Translations under genes and position numbers: made by a program | Source: a bacterium | Lineage (GTDB): Bacteria; Patescibacteriota; Saccharimonadia; Saccharimonadales; UBA4665 | DNA length: 56,071 nucleotides | Assembly (NCBI GenBank): GCA_021809645.1 | Contig: JAJZKE010000002.1 | Span: 1-56,071 of the forward strand | Direction: 5' to 3' | The notes under the pieces: model-generated | The model's input: only the letters and a program-made list of their open reading frames with translations | Databases searched by the model: none | What the model was told of the DNA's origin: nothing | Shown: one piece after another, positions 7,627-16,359 of the stretch | Layout: each line of letters opens with the position of its first letter | How positions within the stretch are numbered: the stretch's first letter is position 1

Positions 7627-7662
7627 ACCCCTAACATACTCTGGGGTGTTTTTGTTTGTCAA
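7627..7662 (-). promoter_or_regulatory. Promoter with palindromic operator for the 64-residue protein
   Basis: On the minus strand TTGACA (7657-7662) is separated by 18 bases from TATGTT (7633-7638). The inverted repeat ACCCC-N11-GGGGT spans 7627-7647 and encloses the -10 box exactly, which is the geometry of a repressor operator. The same repeat on the plus strand resembles a weak terminator, but no plus-strand transcript reaches it. Confidence 0.6.
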
Positions 7663-7770
7663 CCCCTTTTAATGATATTTTCAGGATAGCTTAAAGAAAA
7701 CAGTTAATAATTCTCTTGCTTAGTGCTTATGTCTATAATAAACTAGCAAGGTAAGAATAAAAGATTAAAG

Positions 7771-8532
7771 GTGGGAAGGAAAACTAAAAGTATGGATTTC
7801 TCAAAACATGAGGCCAATCCTGGTTTCCCCGGCAGTAAAGATATCGACTTTAACCGATCGGTGAACCAAAATCAATTGCCACAAAATCAGTCAGCTAATA
7901 AAGATTTTAAAAATAATAACTGGAAAAAACCAACATCACAAAACAAAGTCCTAAGATCTATGCAGGCTATCTTGAGCCTGTGTGTTTTAATCGTTATTAT
8001 TGGGCTATTAGTCTTCCTAGCTTTTAATGATTTTAACAGTAACAATAATACCGAGAGTAACTATGTTCAAACAAACAAATTACAGGCTGTCTTCCTCAAT
8101 ACAAATCAAGTATATTTTGGAAACATTAAAGCGTTAAATAATAATTATCTTGTTCTAACTAATATCTTTTATTTAAGATCTAACTCGACTTCAAATAGTT
8201 CCAATACTTCGTCTTCAAGCTCTAGTTCGTCTAACTCTAGCAATCTTTCATTGGTAAAGTTGGGCTGCGAGATTGACGCCCCCTTAAACCAAATGATAAT
8301 CAATCGTTCAGCAGTTACTTTCTGGGAAAATCTATCACCTAATGGTCAAGTAGCTAAAGCAGTTAGCAATTGGGAAAAACAGCACCCTAACGGTCTTCAA
8401 CAATGCTCTACTCAAAGTTCTGCTGCCCAACAAAGTACTACTTCTCCTCAAAAAGCCGGCAATACTGCTACTCCGACAACCAGTCCAACTACAAATACAA
8501 CTACTACTGGGTCAACACCAACCAAAAAATAA
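7771..8532 (+). CDS. Single-pass membrane protein with Ser/Thr/Asn-rich exterior
   Basis: About 250 residues: a polar cytoplasmic N-terminus, one membrane helix near residues 64-86 (AILSLCVLIVIIGLLVFLAF), then an outside domain containing a low-complexity Ser/Asn run and a Thr-rich C-terminal tail. GTG at 7771 is the longest start. ATG at 7792, placed 11 bases after GGAAGGA (7774-7780), is the better one and gives 246 residues. It opens a run of three membrane protein genes with almost no spacing. Function unknown; surface exposure is inferred from topology. Confidence 0.75.
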   Translation: MGRKTKSMDFSKHEANPGFPGSKDIDFNRSVNQNQLPQNQSANKDFKNNNWKKPTSQNKVLRSMQAILSLCVLIVIIGLLVFLAFNDFNSNNNTESNYVQTNKLQAVFLNTNQVYFGNIKALNNNYLVLTNIFYLRSNSTSNSSNTSSSSSSSSNSSNLSLVKLGCEIDAPLNQMIINRSAVTFWENLSPNGQVAKAVSNWEKQHPNGLQQCSTQSSAAQQSTTSPQKAGNTATPTTSPTTNTTTTGSTPTKK

Positions 8533-8769
8533 ATGGCAACGAAAGCCAATAAGAATAAGTATTGGTTTAAACCTCTTCGCAAGAGTTATATAGCAGCGAA
8601 TTACAAAGGTGCTTTAAGCTACCTGCCATATATAGCATATCTGACAATCAGTTTTATAGTCCCTCTTCATTACTTGAAATCTAAGTTAGTTGCTTTTGGA
8701 CTAGTAATCATTAACTGGTCATTGGCAACCTTGGTGATGACGGCATTCGCAAAATCAAAATCAAGCTAA
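8533..8769 (+). CDS. Small two-helix membrane protein
   Basis: A 78-residue basic protein with two hydrophobic helices (about residues 28-46 and 50-71). Its ATG follows the preceding stop codon with no intervening base, so it is translated by coupling or re-initiation and belongs to the same operon. No family recognised. The preserved position between two other one-helix proteins suggests a small membrane assembly, which is inference. Confidence 0.7.
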   Translation: MATKANKNKYWFKPLRKSYIAANYKGALSYLPYIAYLTISFIVPLHYLKSKLVAFGLVIINWSLATLVMTAFAKSKSS

Positions 8770-8776
8770 ATCATGT

Positions 8777-8782
8777 TACAAT
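8777..8782 (+). promoter_or_regulatory. -10 box, leaderless type
   Basis: TACAAT ends nine bases before the ATG at 8792 and no Shine-Dalgarno is visible, so the downstream gene may also be expressed from its own leaderless transcript. Confidence 0.5.
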
Positions 8783-8791
8783 TTAGATACC

Positions 8792-9058
8792 ATGCATCCT
8801 AAACAGAACGTCGTCGATGGAATCACTAAACCGAACGATTCTGTTAATAATTTTTTGAAGGAACAAAATAATTACAAAGATAAAAAAGCCTCACCATTAA
8901 GCACTGTTGATCCCCAATCATTATTACCAAAAGTTAATAAATTTAAGACTGCTAAAAAAAATAGTAATGATCGAACTTTATTCACTGTTATCGTCACAGC
9001 CGTTGTGATGATAGTTCTAGTCGAACTAGCTTATCTAGCCTATACAAAAAGTAAATAG
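8792..9058 (+). CDS. Small tail-anchored-like membrane protein
   Basis: An 88-residue protein with a polar N-terminal two thirds and one membrane helix near the C-terminus (about residues 63-84), ending in a short basic tail. No motif is recognised. It lies 22 bases after the preceding gene and 17 bases before the Sua5-like gene, so all may be cotranscribed, although a local -10 box also stands in front of it. Confidence 0.7.
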   Translation: MHPKQNVVDGITKPNDSVNNFLKEQNNYKDKKASPLSTVDPQSLLPKVNKFKTAKKNSNDRTLFTVIVTAVVMIVLVELAYLAYTKSK

Positions 9059-9075
9059 TGTATTTTAATAGGTAA

Positions 9076-9642
9076 ATGTCATCAGATTTAAGTGATGCTA
9101 TTGAATGGTTTCAAAAAGAAGCGGCAGTTGGAGTTATACCAACTGATACAGTTTATGGTTTAGCTGCATTGGCCAAAGATAAAGAGGCAGTTAAAAGACT
9201 CTACTCTCTTAAGAATAGGGACAATAAGCCTGGAACATTAATTGCAGCTAATATCGAACAGCTTATTGATCTTGGCCTAAAGAAACGTTATTTGTCAGCC
9301 GTTGATCATTATTGGCCAGGGGCTATTAGCGTTATTATACCTTGTGATAATAAGTTAAATTATCTACATTTAGGCAAATTTGGTATAGCTACTAGAGTAC
9401 CCGACAATGAAAAGTTAAGAAATCTTTTAATAAAAGTTGGTCCTCTTTTAACTTCCAGCGCCAATCGTCCCGGAAAAATACCAGCTACTAATATAAGAAT
9501 GGCCCAACAATATTTTAGAAACCAGGTTGATTTTTATATTGATGGTGGTGATATGAACAATAATCTACCCTCCACAATTATTAGAGTAATAGATGACGTA
9601 GTTGAAGTAATACGTCAAGGTGCTGTTAGGATTAATTCCTAA
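9076..9642 (+). CDS. Sua5/YrdC/YciO family, threonylcarbamoyl-AMP synthase
   Basis: A 188-residue YrdC-fold protein. The N-terminal GVIPTDTVYGLAALA segment and the KNRDNKPGT loop bind ATP, bicarbonate and threonine in TsaC/Sua5 enzymes. The family makes threonylcarbamoyl-AMP, the first intermediate of the t6A modification at position 37 of ANN-decoding tRNAs. SSANRPGKIPATN near residue 130 is the second conserved block. The length is that of the short TsaC form, without the C-terminal Sua5 domain. YciO paralogs share the fold, so the exact role is inferred. The 3' end overlaps the convergent Mur ligase gene by 11 bases. Confidence 0.88.
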   Translation: MSSDLSDAIEWFQKEAAVGVIPTDTVYGLAALAKDKEAVKRLYSLKNRDNKPGTLIAANIEQLIDLGLKKRYLSAVDHYWPGAISVIIPCDNKLNYLHLGKFGIATRVPDNEKLRNLLIKVGPLLTSSANRPGKIPATNIRMAQQYFRNQVDFYIDGGDMNNNLPSTIIRVIDDVVEVIRQGAVRINS

Positions 9643-10924
9643 ACTTATCTCTAAGCCAATCATCTAGACTATTGCCACCCCCACCAGCAATGGCTACAAC
9701 CATATGTCCTTCTCTTAGGTGATGACGAATAATTTCTTCAAGCTTCTTATCTCTAAGTGCAGGCTCAGCAATTGTCGGATCCTTTAAATGATTGATTAAT
9801 TCCTGAGGTTCAATGATGCGTTCTTGAGGATCTTCTCTGGCTAAATAGCTAGGCAACCAATATAGATGCGAAGCGCCGTTAAAACAATCTTGGTATTCGT
9901 TAATTATATACTTCTGCCGTCGATTAGTTAAAGGTTCATATATAACAACTAAAGGCTTATCTTTGGCCACCGCTATCTCGTTTGCCACACTCATCGCACC
10001 TCTAATTTTTTCGGGCGTATGAGCATAATCACTGTATAGATTTGGAACTATTTCCTCCATTCTTCGGGATAATCCAGGAAAATGGTTAATGTGGTTGATG
10101 AGAATATCAATTGGTACACCTTTTAGTTGGTGAACAGCATAAATCGCTAGCCAAGCATCACGACGGTTGTATAGCCCAGCTAAATTAATATCCTTTATTC
10201 TAGGTTCATGGTCATTTTGACTAAAAATATTGCCTTCTTTTAATCCAAGATATTTTTGATCAGAGTCCCAAATAATAGTCTGCTGACTTTGATTAATAAA
10301 ATCGTGAAAAGCATTAATATATTCTTGTCTAGTTGGATATATCTCATGATGATCCCAGCTTACTCCGCTAATCAAACTAAGCCGCGGATGAAAAGATAAA
10401 AAATTACGATCAAATTCATCAGCTTCGTAAATAAAGTACTTACTCTCTTTGATAAATGATCCCATGGCACCAAAATTAACCTTGGCGGGAATTAAATAAC
10501 TAATTGGTTCGTTTAATTTTAGAAATAGCCAGGTAATCATAGCTGTAGTTGTTGTCTTACCGTGAGTACCAGCTATAGCGATCATTTTGAGATTATTTTT
10601 GTCTAGTAGGTAAGAAATAAACTGATCTCTTTTAGTACATTTAATACCTAGTTTTTGGGCGTATGCTACTTGTTTCTTACCCAATTCTTCAATATCGACT
10701 GCCGAACTGTAGACGAGCCAATCAATAGGTGATTGTTGTTTAGTTTGATTAACAATGTCTTCAGCTTGGCTTATAGATATATCATCTATTCCATGTTTCT
10801 TTAAATATCTTATGTAGTCGGATCCTTGTTTGTCGGAGCCACTGACTATATAACCAGCTTGATGAGCGATTTCGGCAAGTGGGCCGATACCTGCTCCGCC
10901 GATACCAAGAAAATATATATGCAC
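9632..10924 (-). CDS. Mur ligase, MurC/Mpl type
   Basis: A 430-residue ATP-dependent ligase that joins an amino acid or peptide to UDP-N-acetylmuramic acid in the cytoplasm, for peptidoglycan precursor synthesis or recycling. The N-terminal nucleotide-binding pattern FLGIGGAGIGPLAEIA and GSDKQGSD is of the MurC class. The ATP loop GTHGKTTTT is at residues 119-127, the central EADEFDRN and DHHEIYP blocks follow, and DYAHTPEKI is in the C-terminal domain. MurC (L-Ala adding) is the likelier choice and Mpl the alternative. The length is slightly short for MurC. Confidence 0.85.
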   Translation of the reverse strand: MHIYFLGIGGAGIGPLAEIAHQAGYIVSGSDKQGSDYIRYLKKHGIDDISISQAEDIVNQTKQQSPIDWLVYSSAVDIEELGKKQVAYAQKLGIKCTKRDQFISYLLDKNNLKMIAIAGTHGKTTTTAMITWLFLKLNEPISYLIPAKVNFGAMGSFIKESKYFIYEADEFDRNFLSFHPRLSLISGVSWDHHEIYPTRQEYINAFHDFINQSQQTIIWDSDQKYLGLKEGNIFSQNDHEPRIKDINLAGLYNRRDAWLAIYAVHQLKGVPIDILINHINHFPGLSRRMEEIVPNLYSDYAHTPEKIRGAMSVANEIAVAKDKPLVVIYEPLTNRRQKYIINEYQDCFNGASHLYWLPSYLAREDPQERIIEPQELINHLKDPTIAEPALRDKKLEEIIRHHLREGHMVVAIAGGGGNSLDDWLRDKFRN

Positions 10925-10979
10925 CCCCTTAGTATTAATGAGATATCTACCTTTAGCAATATTAAAACTGTTGTCGAGG

Positions 10980-10985
10980 TATAAT
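10980..10985 (+). promoter_or_regulatory. -10 box, leaderless type
   Basis: A perfect TATAAT ends nine bases before the ATG at 10995, with no Shine-Dalgarno in the intervening TGAGCTGTA. No good -35 hexamer is seen at the expected distance. Confidence 0.6.
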
Positions 10986-10994
10986 TGAGCTGTA

Positions 10995-11603
10995 ATGAAA
11001 GTTAATAAGAAAAAAGTTATATCAGTTTTAAGATTAGTTAGACCTTGGTATCTATTAGTTTTAACTATTATTTCGGCAGCTATTTGTATTTATGCTTTAA
11101 GGTCTAATAACGAACATATGAATCAACTTCGTAGTCAAGTTTATGCCGCTGATAAAAATGGTGGTGATGTCCAACAGGCTTTAGAAAATCTTCAAAAATA
11201 TGTTACTTCTAATATGAATACTTCTCTTAGTACTGGTCCAAACGGAGCTTATCCACCAATTCAATTAACTTATAGCTACCAAAAGGCAACAAAAGCCCAA
11301 ACACAAATGCTCGCCCAACAAAATTCTTCGCTATATAATCAAGCTCAGACATATTGTCAGTCAAAGATACCAAATGGTTTTTCAGGACGTTACCGCGTGC
11401 CTTGTATCGAACAGTACGTTAGCAGTCATGGTTTAAAATTAGCTAATACGCCAACCGCTCTTTATGAATTTGACTTTATCTCTCCTACCTGGTCACCTGA
11501 TTTAGCAGGTTGGTCGTTACTAACTACAATATTTCTTGCTGTTATAACAATTGCCAGTTTTATTTTTAACTGGCAATACAACAAGAATTATAACAATATC
11601 TAA
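10995..11603 (+). CDS. Two-helix membrane protein of unknown function
   Basis: A 202-residue protein with a membrane helix near residues 18-37, an outside domain of about 130 residues containing two Cys (in TYCQSKIP and RVPCIEQYV) that could form a disulfide, and a second helix near 176-195 followed by a short tail. I recall no named family. Topology suggests an extracytoplasmic sensor or scaffold. It overlaps the convergent 606-residue gene by four bases. The predicted mRNA is leaderless. Confidence 0.75.
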   Translation: MKVNKKKVISVLRLVRPWYLLVLTIISAAICIYALRSNNEHMNQLRSQVYAADKNGGDVQQALENLQKYVTSNMNTSLSTGPNGAYPPIQLTYSYQKATKAQTQMLAQQNSSLYNQAQTYCQSKIPNGFSGRYRVPCIEQYVSSHGLKLANTPTALYEFDFISPTWSPDLAGWSLLTTIFLAVITIASFIFNWQYNKNYNNI

Positions 11604-13420
11604 CTAGAAGGCAGGTATTGACCAATTAAAGTGGGGCTTTTTGAGATTGATGAGGGAGCAATATATAGCTGGTTATTTTTGTCTATTAAAATATAGGTAT
11701 CGTTATACCAACCGTGAGCGTTATATCCTGTAAGTAAAGGTAACTCTTTACTGTTTTGGCCAGATTGGTCTGCTATATATACTACTAGCTGGCCGTTGCT
11801 ATTATCTATCGACCATAAGGACTGATTACCAGATGGAGACAAATAATATTTTGGAAAGACGGTGTTTTCGGCATTAGCAGCACTCAAAGAACTACCGTTA
11901 AATTGATAGTAACTGTTTTGGTTGGTACTTGTATTGCTGACCGTAAGGTAAAGATTATTTGGTCGATTTTTTACCGCTTCAATGATACCGGTAGTGGCGG
12001 CGTTGAAGGTTCCATATACTGTTCCATTAAGAGTACTCAAGTTAATGCCGCTAATATTATCGACTTGACTTGATAAATTATATGATCCAACTTGATTCCA
12101 ACTACTGCTATACACTAAATTACCGGACATTATCTCAAAACTAGAAAAGCTCTGATAAGCATAGTTTGGAGAGGTACCTACTGTCTGGTTTTGAGCGAGT
12201 ATAGTTTGCTGACCATTTACTGCATTGTATGCGACAAGCTGTTCCCTCCCGGCCGTTGTCGTACTGTCTGATGTAGCTATCCGATCATATATAAACTGAT
12301 CACCATTCCAACCTATTAGGCTAAAGCTATCTAAAGAACTATCAAATTCTTTAACCTTATTCGTTGAAGTATTGATTAGATAAAGTTCAGGTTGACTACC
12401 AGACCTTTGAGCTTCAAGTACTAGATACTTCCAGTCAGGCGAAGGTTTAAGAATGGATGTAGAAGCTGACTCTAGTCCGGTACCGGCAAGTTCTACTGAA
12501 GGATTACTGCCGTCAAGATTGGATTTAATGACATTTATGGTACCGTTAGCATCGTTAAGATAATAGATATGACCACTGGGTACCATTTGGATAATATAAT
12601 TCTTCGCTGAACTATTGGCATCAATTAAGGTAGTTAAAGTATTGAAGCCATTGTCGTTGAAAGTCGCTTGATAGGGTTTTCTTTGGGTGGGCAGAACTAT
12701 ATCTGCTTGGCCATTGCTATTCGTAATCGCCGAAGTATTGGTAACAGAAATATGAACATTCGATAATTTACTACCATTTAGTTTGTTGATCACTGTTATT
12801 GAAACTGGTCGGCCGGTAGCTCTAAGCTCTATTTTTTTCATTGGATTCTTTAAAAGGCCAACAAAGATGTAGCCTATAGATGGTCTATAGTACTTTTTAA
12901 TAATTTGATATTTGTATTTGCCCACTGGTAAGTTCATGGTAACTTGTCCACTAGCATCAGTTGATGCTAATTGACCATCAATTTTAACCTCTGCCTGGCT
13001 AACGGGTTGATTGGTAACACTGTCAATAATGGTTATCGGGTACTTTTCCTTAATAACTAGACCAAGAATTGAATAACGACTATAGGGAATTATAAAAATG
13101 GCAAATATAATTATTGCAAGGACAATATAAAACCATTTATTTTTAAATATTTTAGATATTGATCGTCTCTTCTTTTTTGTTCTTTCTCTTGATGAATTAA
13201 ACATATCCTCAACAGCTAGGATTTCGTTACTTTCAGAAACAACAATATCGTCTATTGCTTTATTTATTTTGGGATCATCGGCAATTGGTGGTATGTAATC
13301 AGCTACTTTTTGATTTGATAAATCTTCGGTTAATGAACCTTTTTCAATACTTATGTTTTTGATAATATCATCACTAGTTTTGACATTAATGTGTTTAATT
13401 GATTTGGCTTTTTTATCCAT
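11600..13420 (-). CDS. Membrane-anchored protein with Ig-like repeats and a beta-propeller
   Basis: A 606-residue protein. About 90 polar cytoplasmic residues are followed by a basic patch and one membrane helix (about 94-120). Outside are two carboxypeptidase-regulatory/PEGA-like beta-sandwich modules (PITIIDSVTNQPVSQAEVKI and the following PVSITVINKLNGSKLSNVHI). The remainder, from about residue 285, repeats the pattern of TolB/WD-like propellers (KPSPDWKYLVLEAQ, LYLINTSTNKVKEF, LSPSGNQSLWSID). This is likely a surface-binding or scaffold protein, function unknown. Its first 38 codons and 5' leader are duplicated exactly at 25436-25593. Confidence 0.8.
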   Translation of the reverse strand: MDKKAKSIKHINVKTSDDIIKNISIEKGSLTEDLSNQKVADYIPPIADDPKINKAIDDIVVSESNEILAVEDMFNSSRERTKKKRRSISKIFKNKWFYIVLAIIIFAIFIIPYSRYSILGLVIKEKYPITIIDSVTNQPVSQAEVKIDGQLASTDASGQVTMNLPVGKYKYQIIKKYYRPSIGYIFVGLLKNPMKKIELRATGRPVSITVINKLNGSKLSNVHISVTNTSAITNSNGQADIVLPTQRKPYQATFNDNGFNTLTTLIDANSSAKNYIIQMVPSGHIYYLNDANGTINVIKSNLDGSNPSVELAGTGLESASTSILKPSPDWKYLVLEAQRSGSQPELYLINTSTNKVKEFDSSLDSFSLIGWNGDQFIYDRIATSDSTTTAGREQLVAYNAVNGQQTILAQNQTVGTSPNYAYQSFSSFEIMSGNLVYSSSWNQVGSYNLSSQVDNISGINLSTLNGTVYGTFNAATTGIIEAVKNRPNNLYLTVSNTSTNQNSYYQFNGSSLSAANAENTVFPKYYLSPSGNQSLWSIDNSNGQLVVYIADQSGQNSKELPLLTGYNAHGWYNDTYILIDKNNQLYIAPSSISKSPTLIGQYLPSS

Positions 13421-13462
13421 AAAGCTGAGAGAGACTTTGTTTATCCTTAAAACGAATATTTG
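13305..13462 (-). repeat. 158-bp perfect repeat, copy 1
   Basis: Identical, in the same orientation, to 25436-25593 (offset 12131). It contains codons 1-38 of the 606-residue membrane protein plus about 42 bp upstream of its ATG at 13420. This copy is in its natural context, because the reading frame continues into the full gene. Confidence 0.95.
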
Positions 13463-13690
13463 TTTTAGGGTAATACTTTAATTTTAGCAAATTATTATCA
13501 AAGAAATATTATCAACGAGGTACTAACGATGGAGTAAATGGAGTGCCCATACCTGGATCATCTTTTTGGTCATTACAACAGGTGTTCTCATATTAAATAT
13601 TTCCTATCTTTTTATTCAAAAAAACTCTATTAATTAGTTGTAGTCCTTTAGTAAATAACTGTCAAATTATTTATGCTTAATTGTTTAAAA
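13463..13690. other. Intergenic stretch with a coding-like remnant
   Basis: Mostly AT-rich leader DNA. On the minus strand at 13512-13592 a frame reads NDQKDDPGMGTPFTPSLV and ends in two stops, but it has an in-frame TAA upstream and no start codon. It may be the 3' scrap of a lost gene. An ATG in another frame (13589-13591), preceded by AGGAAAT, gives only 22 codons. No RNA structure is recognised. Confidence 0.4.
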
Positions 13691-14515
13691 CTATGAAAAA
13701 GAAAACGATTCAATAATGGCAAGAATGGGTGTTTTAAATGATGACTGATTCCACATTGATGACGATATCGTCAGATTGGAAAGACTGCTACAATTTGAAT
13801 TTTGGCATTGTTCGAAAGTTACGTAAATCAAAGGTGATACTTGATCAATATTGGCAACTGGAATATTTTGATCTTTTATGTAACCATTATTGCCTGTTAC
13901 ATAGATACCGTCTAAACCACCAATAATTGTTGTCGACGGATATTGGATAAAACTAATATATGTCTGTGCGGCTTGATAAGGAGTGGGCTTAGAGAAAGCT
14001 ATATCCTGGGAATTCAATACGGCAACTGAAGTAGTGCCAAACGCTGTAGGAACTTGTTTTTGCTGAACAACATTAACAACTATTTTACCTTCAACTGTCT
14101 TGCCATTATCGGCAGTCAATGCCATTTCTGGTGAGATAATGTTCATTGATGTACTACCTTGAGCACTAACCGACCATCCAGATGGATAACCGACTGTTAA
14201 GCTAAACGGGGTCGAAGTGTACGTCGTTAACGGAATATTTGGTTGGCTGTTAACTGGTTTAGCTGGCACAGTCTTCTTGGTAGTCTTTTGGACTACAACG
14301 CTTTTAGTAGTTTTTGCTTTATGATTATTACTAGAATGAGATTTACTATAAAAGAATAATCCGACAGCGGCTAAAACAATTATTACGCCTGAAACTAACC
14401 AGAGCCAACGGTTATGAGACTTTTTAGGTATTTGATGTTGAGTATTAATGTAGCTGAAGTCTTTAACCGGAGTTTCTTGGTATGGATCCCTAGTGGGCCT
14501 GGTGGGCATATCCAT
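13691..14515 (-). CDS. Membrane-anchored extracytoplasmic protein (PsbP-like domain possible)
   Basis: A 274-residue protein: a Pro-rich cytoplasmic N-terminus, one membrane helix near residues 38-58, a Lys/Thr-rich linker (about 62-92), then a globular outside domain. FSLTVGYPSGWSVS at the domain start resembles the opening of PsbP/DUF1795-type domains. Two Cys near the end (EQCQNSNCSS) may pair. Linker composition and anchor type match the 606-residue neighbour, suggesting a shared surface role. ATG at 14515 or 14509 could be the start. Function unknown. Confidence 0.75.
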   Translation of the reverse strand: MDMPTRPTRDPYQETPVKDFSYINTQHQIPKKSHNRWLWLVSGVIIVLAAVGLFFYSKSHSSNNHKAKTTKSVVVQKTTKKTVPAKPVNSQPNIPLTTYTSTPFSLTVGYPSGWSVSAQGSTSMNIISPEMALTADNGKTVEGKIVVNVVQQKQVPTAFGTTSVAVLNSQDIAFSKPTPYQAAQTYISFIQYPSTTIIGGLDGIYVTGNNGYIKDQNIPVANIDQVSPLIYVTFEQCQNSNCSSLSNLTISSSMWNQSSFKTPILAIIESFSFS

Positions 14516-14562
14516 GCTTATAATTTTACGCCTTAAGCCAAGAAAATGCTTAAAATAAATAG

Positions 14563-16338
14563 TTAATTATTGATTCTGATACCAATTTCTTTAAGTTGAT
14601 CCGGATCAACAATAGTTGGTGAATTCATCATTAAATCAATGCCAGAACCGTTTTTCGGAAATGCTAAAATTTCACGAATATTATCTTCGTTGGTTAAGAC
14701 CATAAACATCCGATCAAGACCAAAAGCACAACCAGCATGAGGTGGAGCTCCGAATTTAAAAGCATTAATCATAGCTCCAAATTTGTTGTTAACATACTCC
14801 TTGTCATAGCCAAGTACTTCAAAAACTTTATACATAACTTCCGGTTTGTAATTTCTAACTGCCCCGGAACAAACTTCATATCCGTTCATAACTAGATCAT
14901 ATTGATCAGCTTTAACAGCTAGTTTATCTTCTTGATCTAATGATTCGAGACCACCTATTGGCATAGAAAAAGGATTATGTCCAAAGTCTAACTTATTATT
15001 CTTTTCGTCCCATTCATAAAATGGAAAATCGACAATCCAATAAGTAGCTACCACATTTGGATCTTTAAGACCCAATAGTTCACCAAAATGATCTCTGAGT
15101 TTAGAAAGTACTTTATGAACAATTTGTTTTTTATCAGCTCCAAAGAAAACAATATCTCCCTCTTGAAGATTTGTTTTGTTTTTAATGGCTTCAATCTCTT
15201 CATTATTTAAAAATTTAATAATTGGTGATTTAAGCTCATTATTTGAGTAAGAAATATATGCTAAGCCTTTTGCCCCTTCGCTAGTGGCAATGCTAGTGAA
15301 AGTTTCAATTTCGTTACGGCTAAACTTAGCTCCGCCTGGAACTTTAATTGCTTTAATAATGCCGCCAGATAAAACTTCAGATTTAAAAACACTAAATTCG
15401 CTGTTGGATAAATCTTTTGTCAAATCAACTAACGGTAAGTCAAAACGTAGATCTGGTTTATCGCTACCGTATTTTTCTATTATTTCCTGATATTGGAAAC
15501 GTTCAATCTTGTCGTTTAATATTTTCTTACCACCAAAATCGATAATCAGTTTTCTTATTAAGGGGTCCATGGTTGACCTTATTTCTTCGCCTTTTTCAAC
15601 GAATGAAACTTCAAGATCTAATTGATAAAAATCGCCGTAAAGTCGATCCGCTCTAGGGTCTTCGTCTCTAAAACAAGTAGCTATTTGATAGTACTTATTA
15701 AAGCCAGCAACCATCAATAGTTGTTTAAATTGTTGGGGTGCTTGTGGTAGAGCATAAAATTTACCCTGATGAACTCTTGATGGAACCAGAAAATCACGAG
15801 CTCCTTCCGGACTAGAGTTGGCCAAAATTGGGGTAGCAATCTCGGTAAAATCATTAGTTACCATATATTCTCTAATTAACCGATAGTATTCAGCTCGTTT
15901 TTTAAGCATTTGTTGAAGTTCTGGTCTTCTCAAATCTAGAAAACGATATTTAAAACGAAGCTCTTCGTTGGCTAGTGTTTCTTGATTGAATAACTGAAAT
16001 GGTAATACTTCAGATGTATTGATAATGGTTAATTCGTTAACTACTATTTCTATAGTTCCGCTTTTTAATTTTGGGTTGATCAAATCTTTGTCTCGTTCTT
16101 TAACTTCACCGTTAATCGAAATAACGTATTCGTCTTTTAATTTTTCAGCCAGTTTAAAAGCTTCTTGTTTATCAGGATGAAAAACTAACTGGACTAAACC
16201 GCTGTGATCTCTTAAATCAATAAATATTAAACCACCATGATCACGTCTTGACTGTACCCAGCCTTTTACTGTTACTTGTTGGTTGATTTTGCTCGATGTT
16301 TCTACTGCCAATGTTCTCATTAAGTTGCCATCTTTCAC
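14563..16338 (-). CDS. aspS: Aspartyl-tRNA synthetase
   Basis: A class II aminoacyl-tRNA synthetase of bacterial length (about 590 residues) that charges tRNA-Asp in the cytoplasm. It has an N-terminal OB-fold anticodon-binding domain (VTVKGWVQSRRDHGGLIFIDLRD, given in part), motif 2 around FRDEDPRADR, the bacterial GAD insertion in the middle, and motif 3 GCAFGLDRM near the C-terminus. After motif 2 it reads RLYGDFYQLDLE where most bacteria have RQPEFTQIDxE. GTG at 16338 follows a TAGAAT box by 11 bases and may be a leaderless start. ATG at 16320 (MRTLAVE) is the family-typical start. Confidence 0.96.
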   Translation of the reverse strand: MKDGNLMRTLAVETSSKINQQVTVKGWVQSRRDHGGLIFIDLRDHSGLVQLVFHPDKQEAFKLAEKLKDEYVISINGEVKERDKDLINPKLKSGTIEIVVNELTIINTSEVLPFQLFNQETLANEELRFKYRFLDLRRPELQQMLKKRAEYYRLIREYMVTNDFTEIATPILANSSPEGARDFLVPSRVHQGKFYALPQAPQQFKQLLMVAGFNKYYQIATCFRDEDPRADRLYGDFYQLDLEVSFVEKGEEIRSTMDPLIRKLIIDFGGKKILNDKIERFQYQEIIEKYGSDKPDLRFDLPLVDLTKDLSNSEFSVFKSEVLSGGIIKAIKVPGGAKFSRNEIETFTSIATSEGAKGLAYISYSNNELKSPIIKFLNNEEIEAIKNKTNLQEGDIVFFGADKKQIVHKVLSKLRDHFGELLGLKDPNVVATYWIVDFPFYEWDEKNNKLDFGHNPFSMPIGGLESLDQEDKLAVKADQYDLVMNGYEVCSGAVRNYKPEVMYKVFEVLGYDKEYVNNKFGAMINAFKFGAPPHAGCAFGLDRMFMVLTNEDNIREILAFPKNGSGIDLMMNSPTIVDPDQLKEIGIRINN

Positions 16339-16359
16339 ACTTTTAGATAATTCTACACT

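Noticed and set aside
7627-7655. Plus-strand terminator-like hairpin followed by T residues
   Set aside because: No plus-strand gene ends upstream of it. The same repeat fits better as an operator over a minus-strand -10 box.
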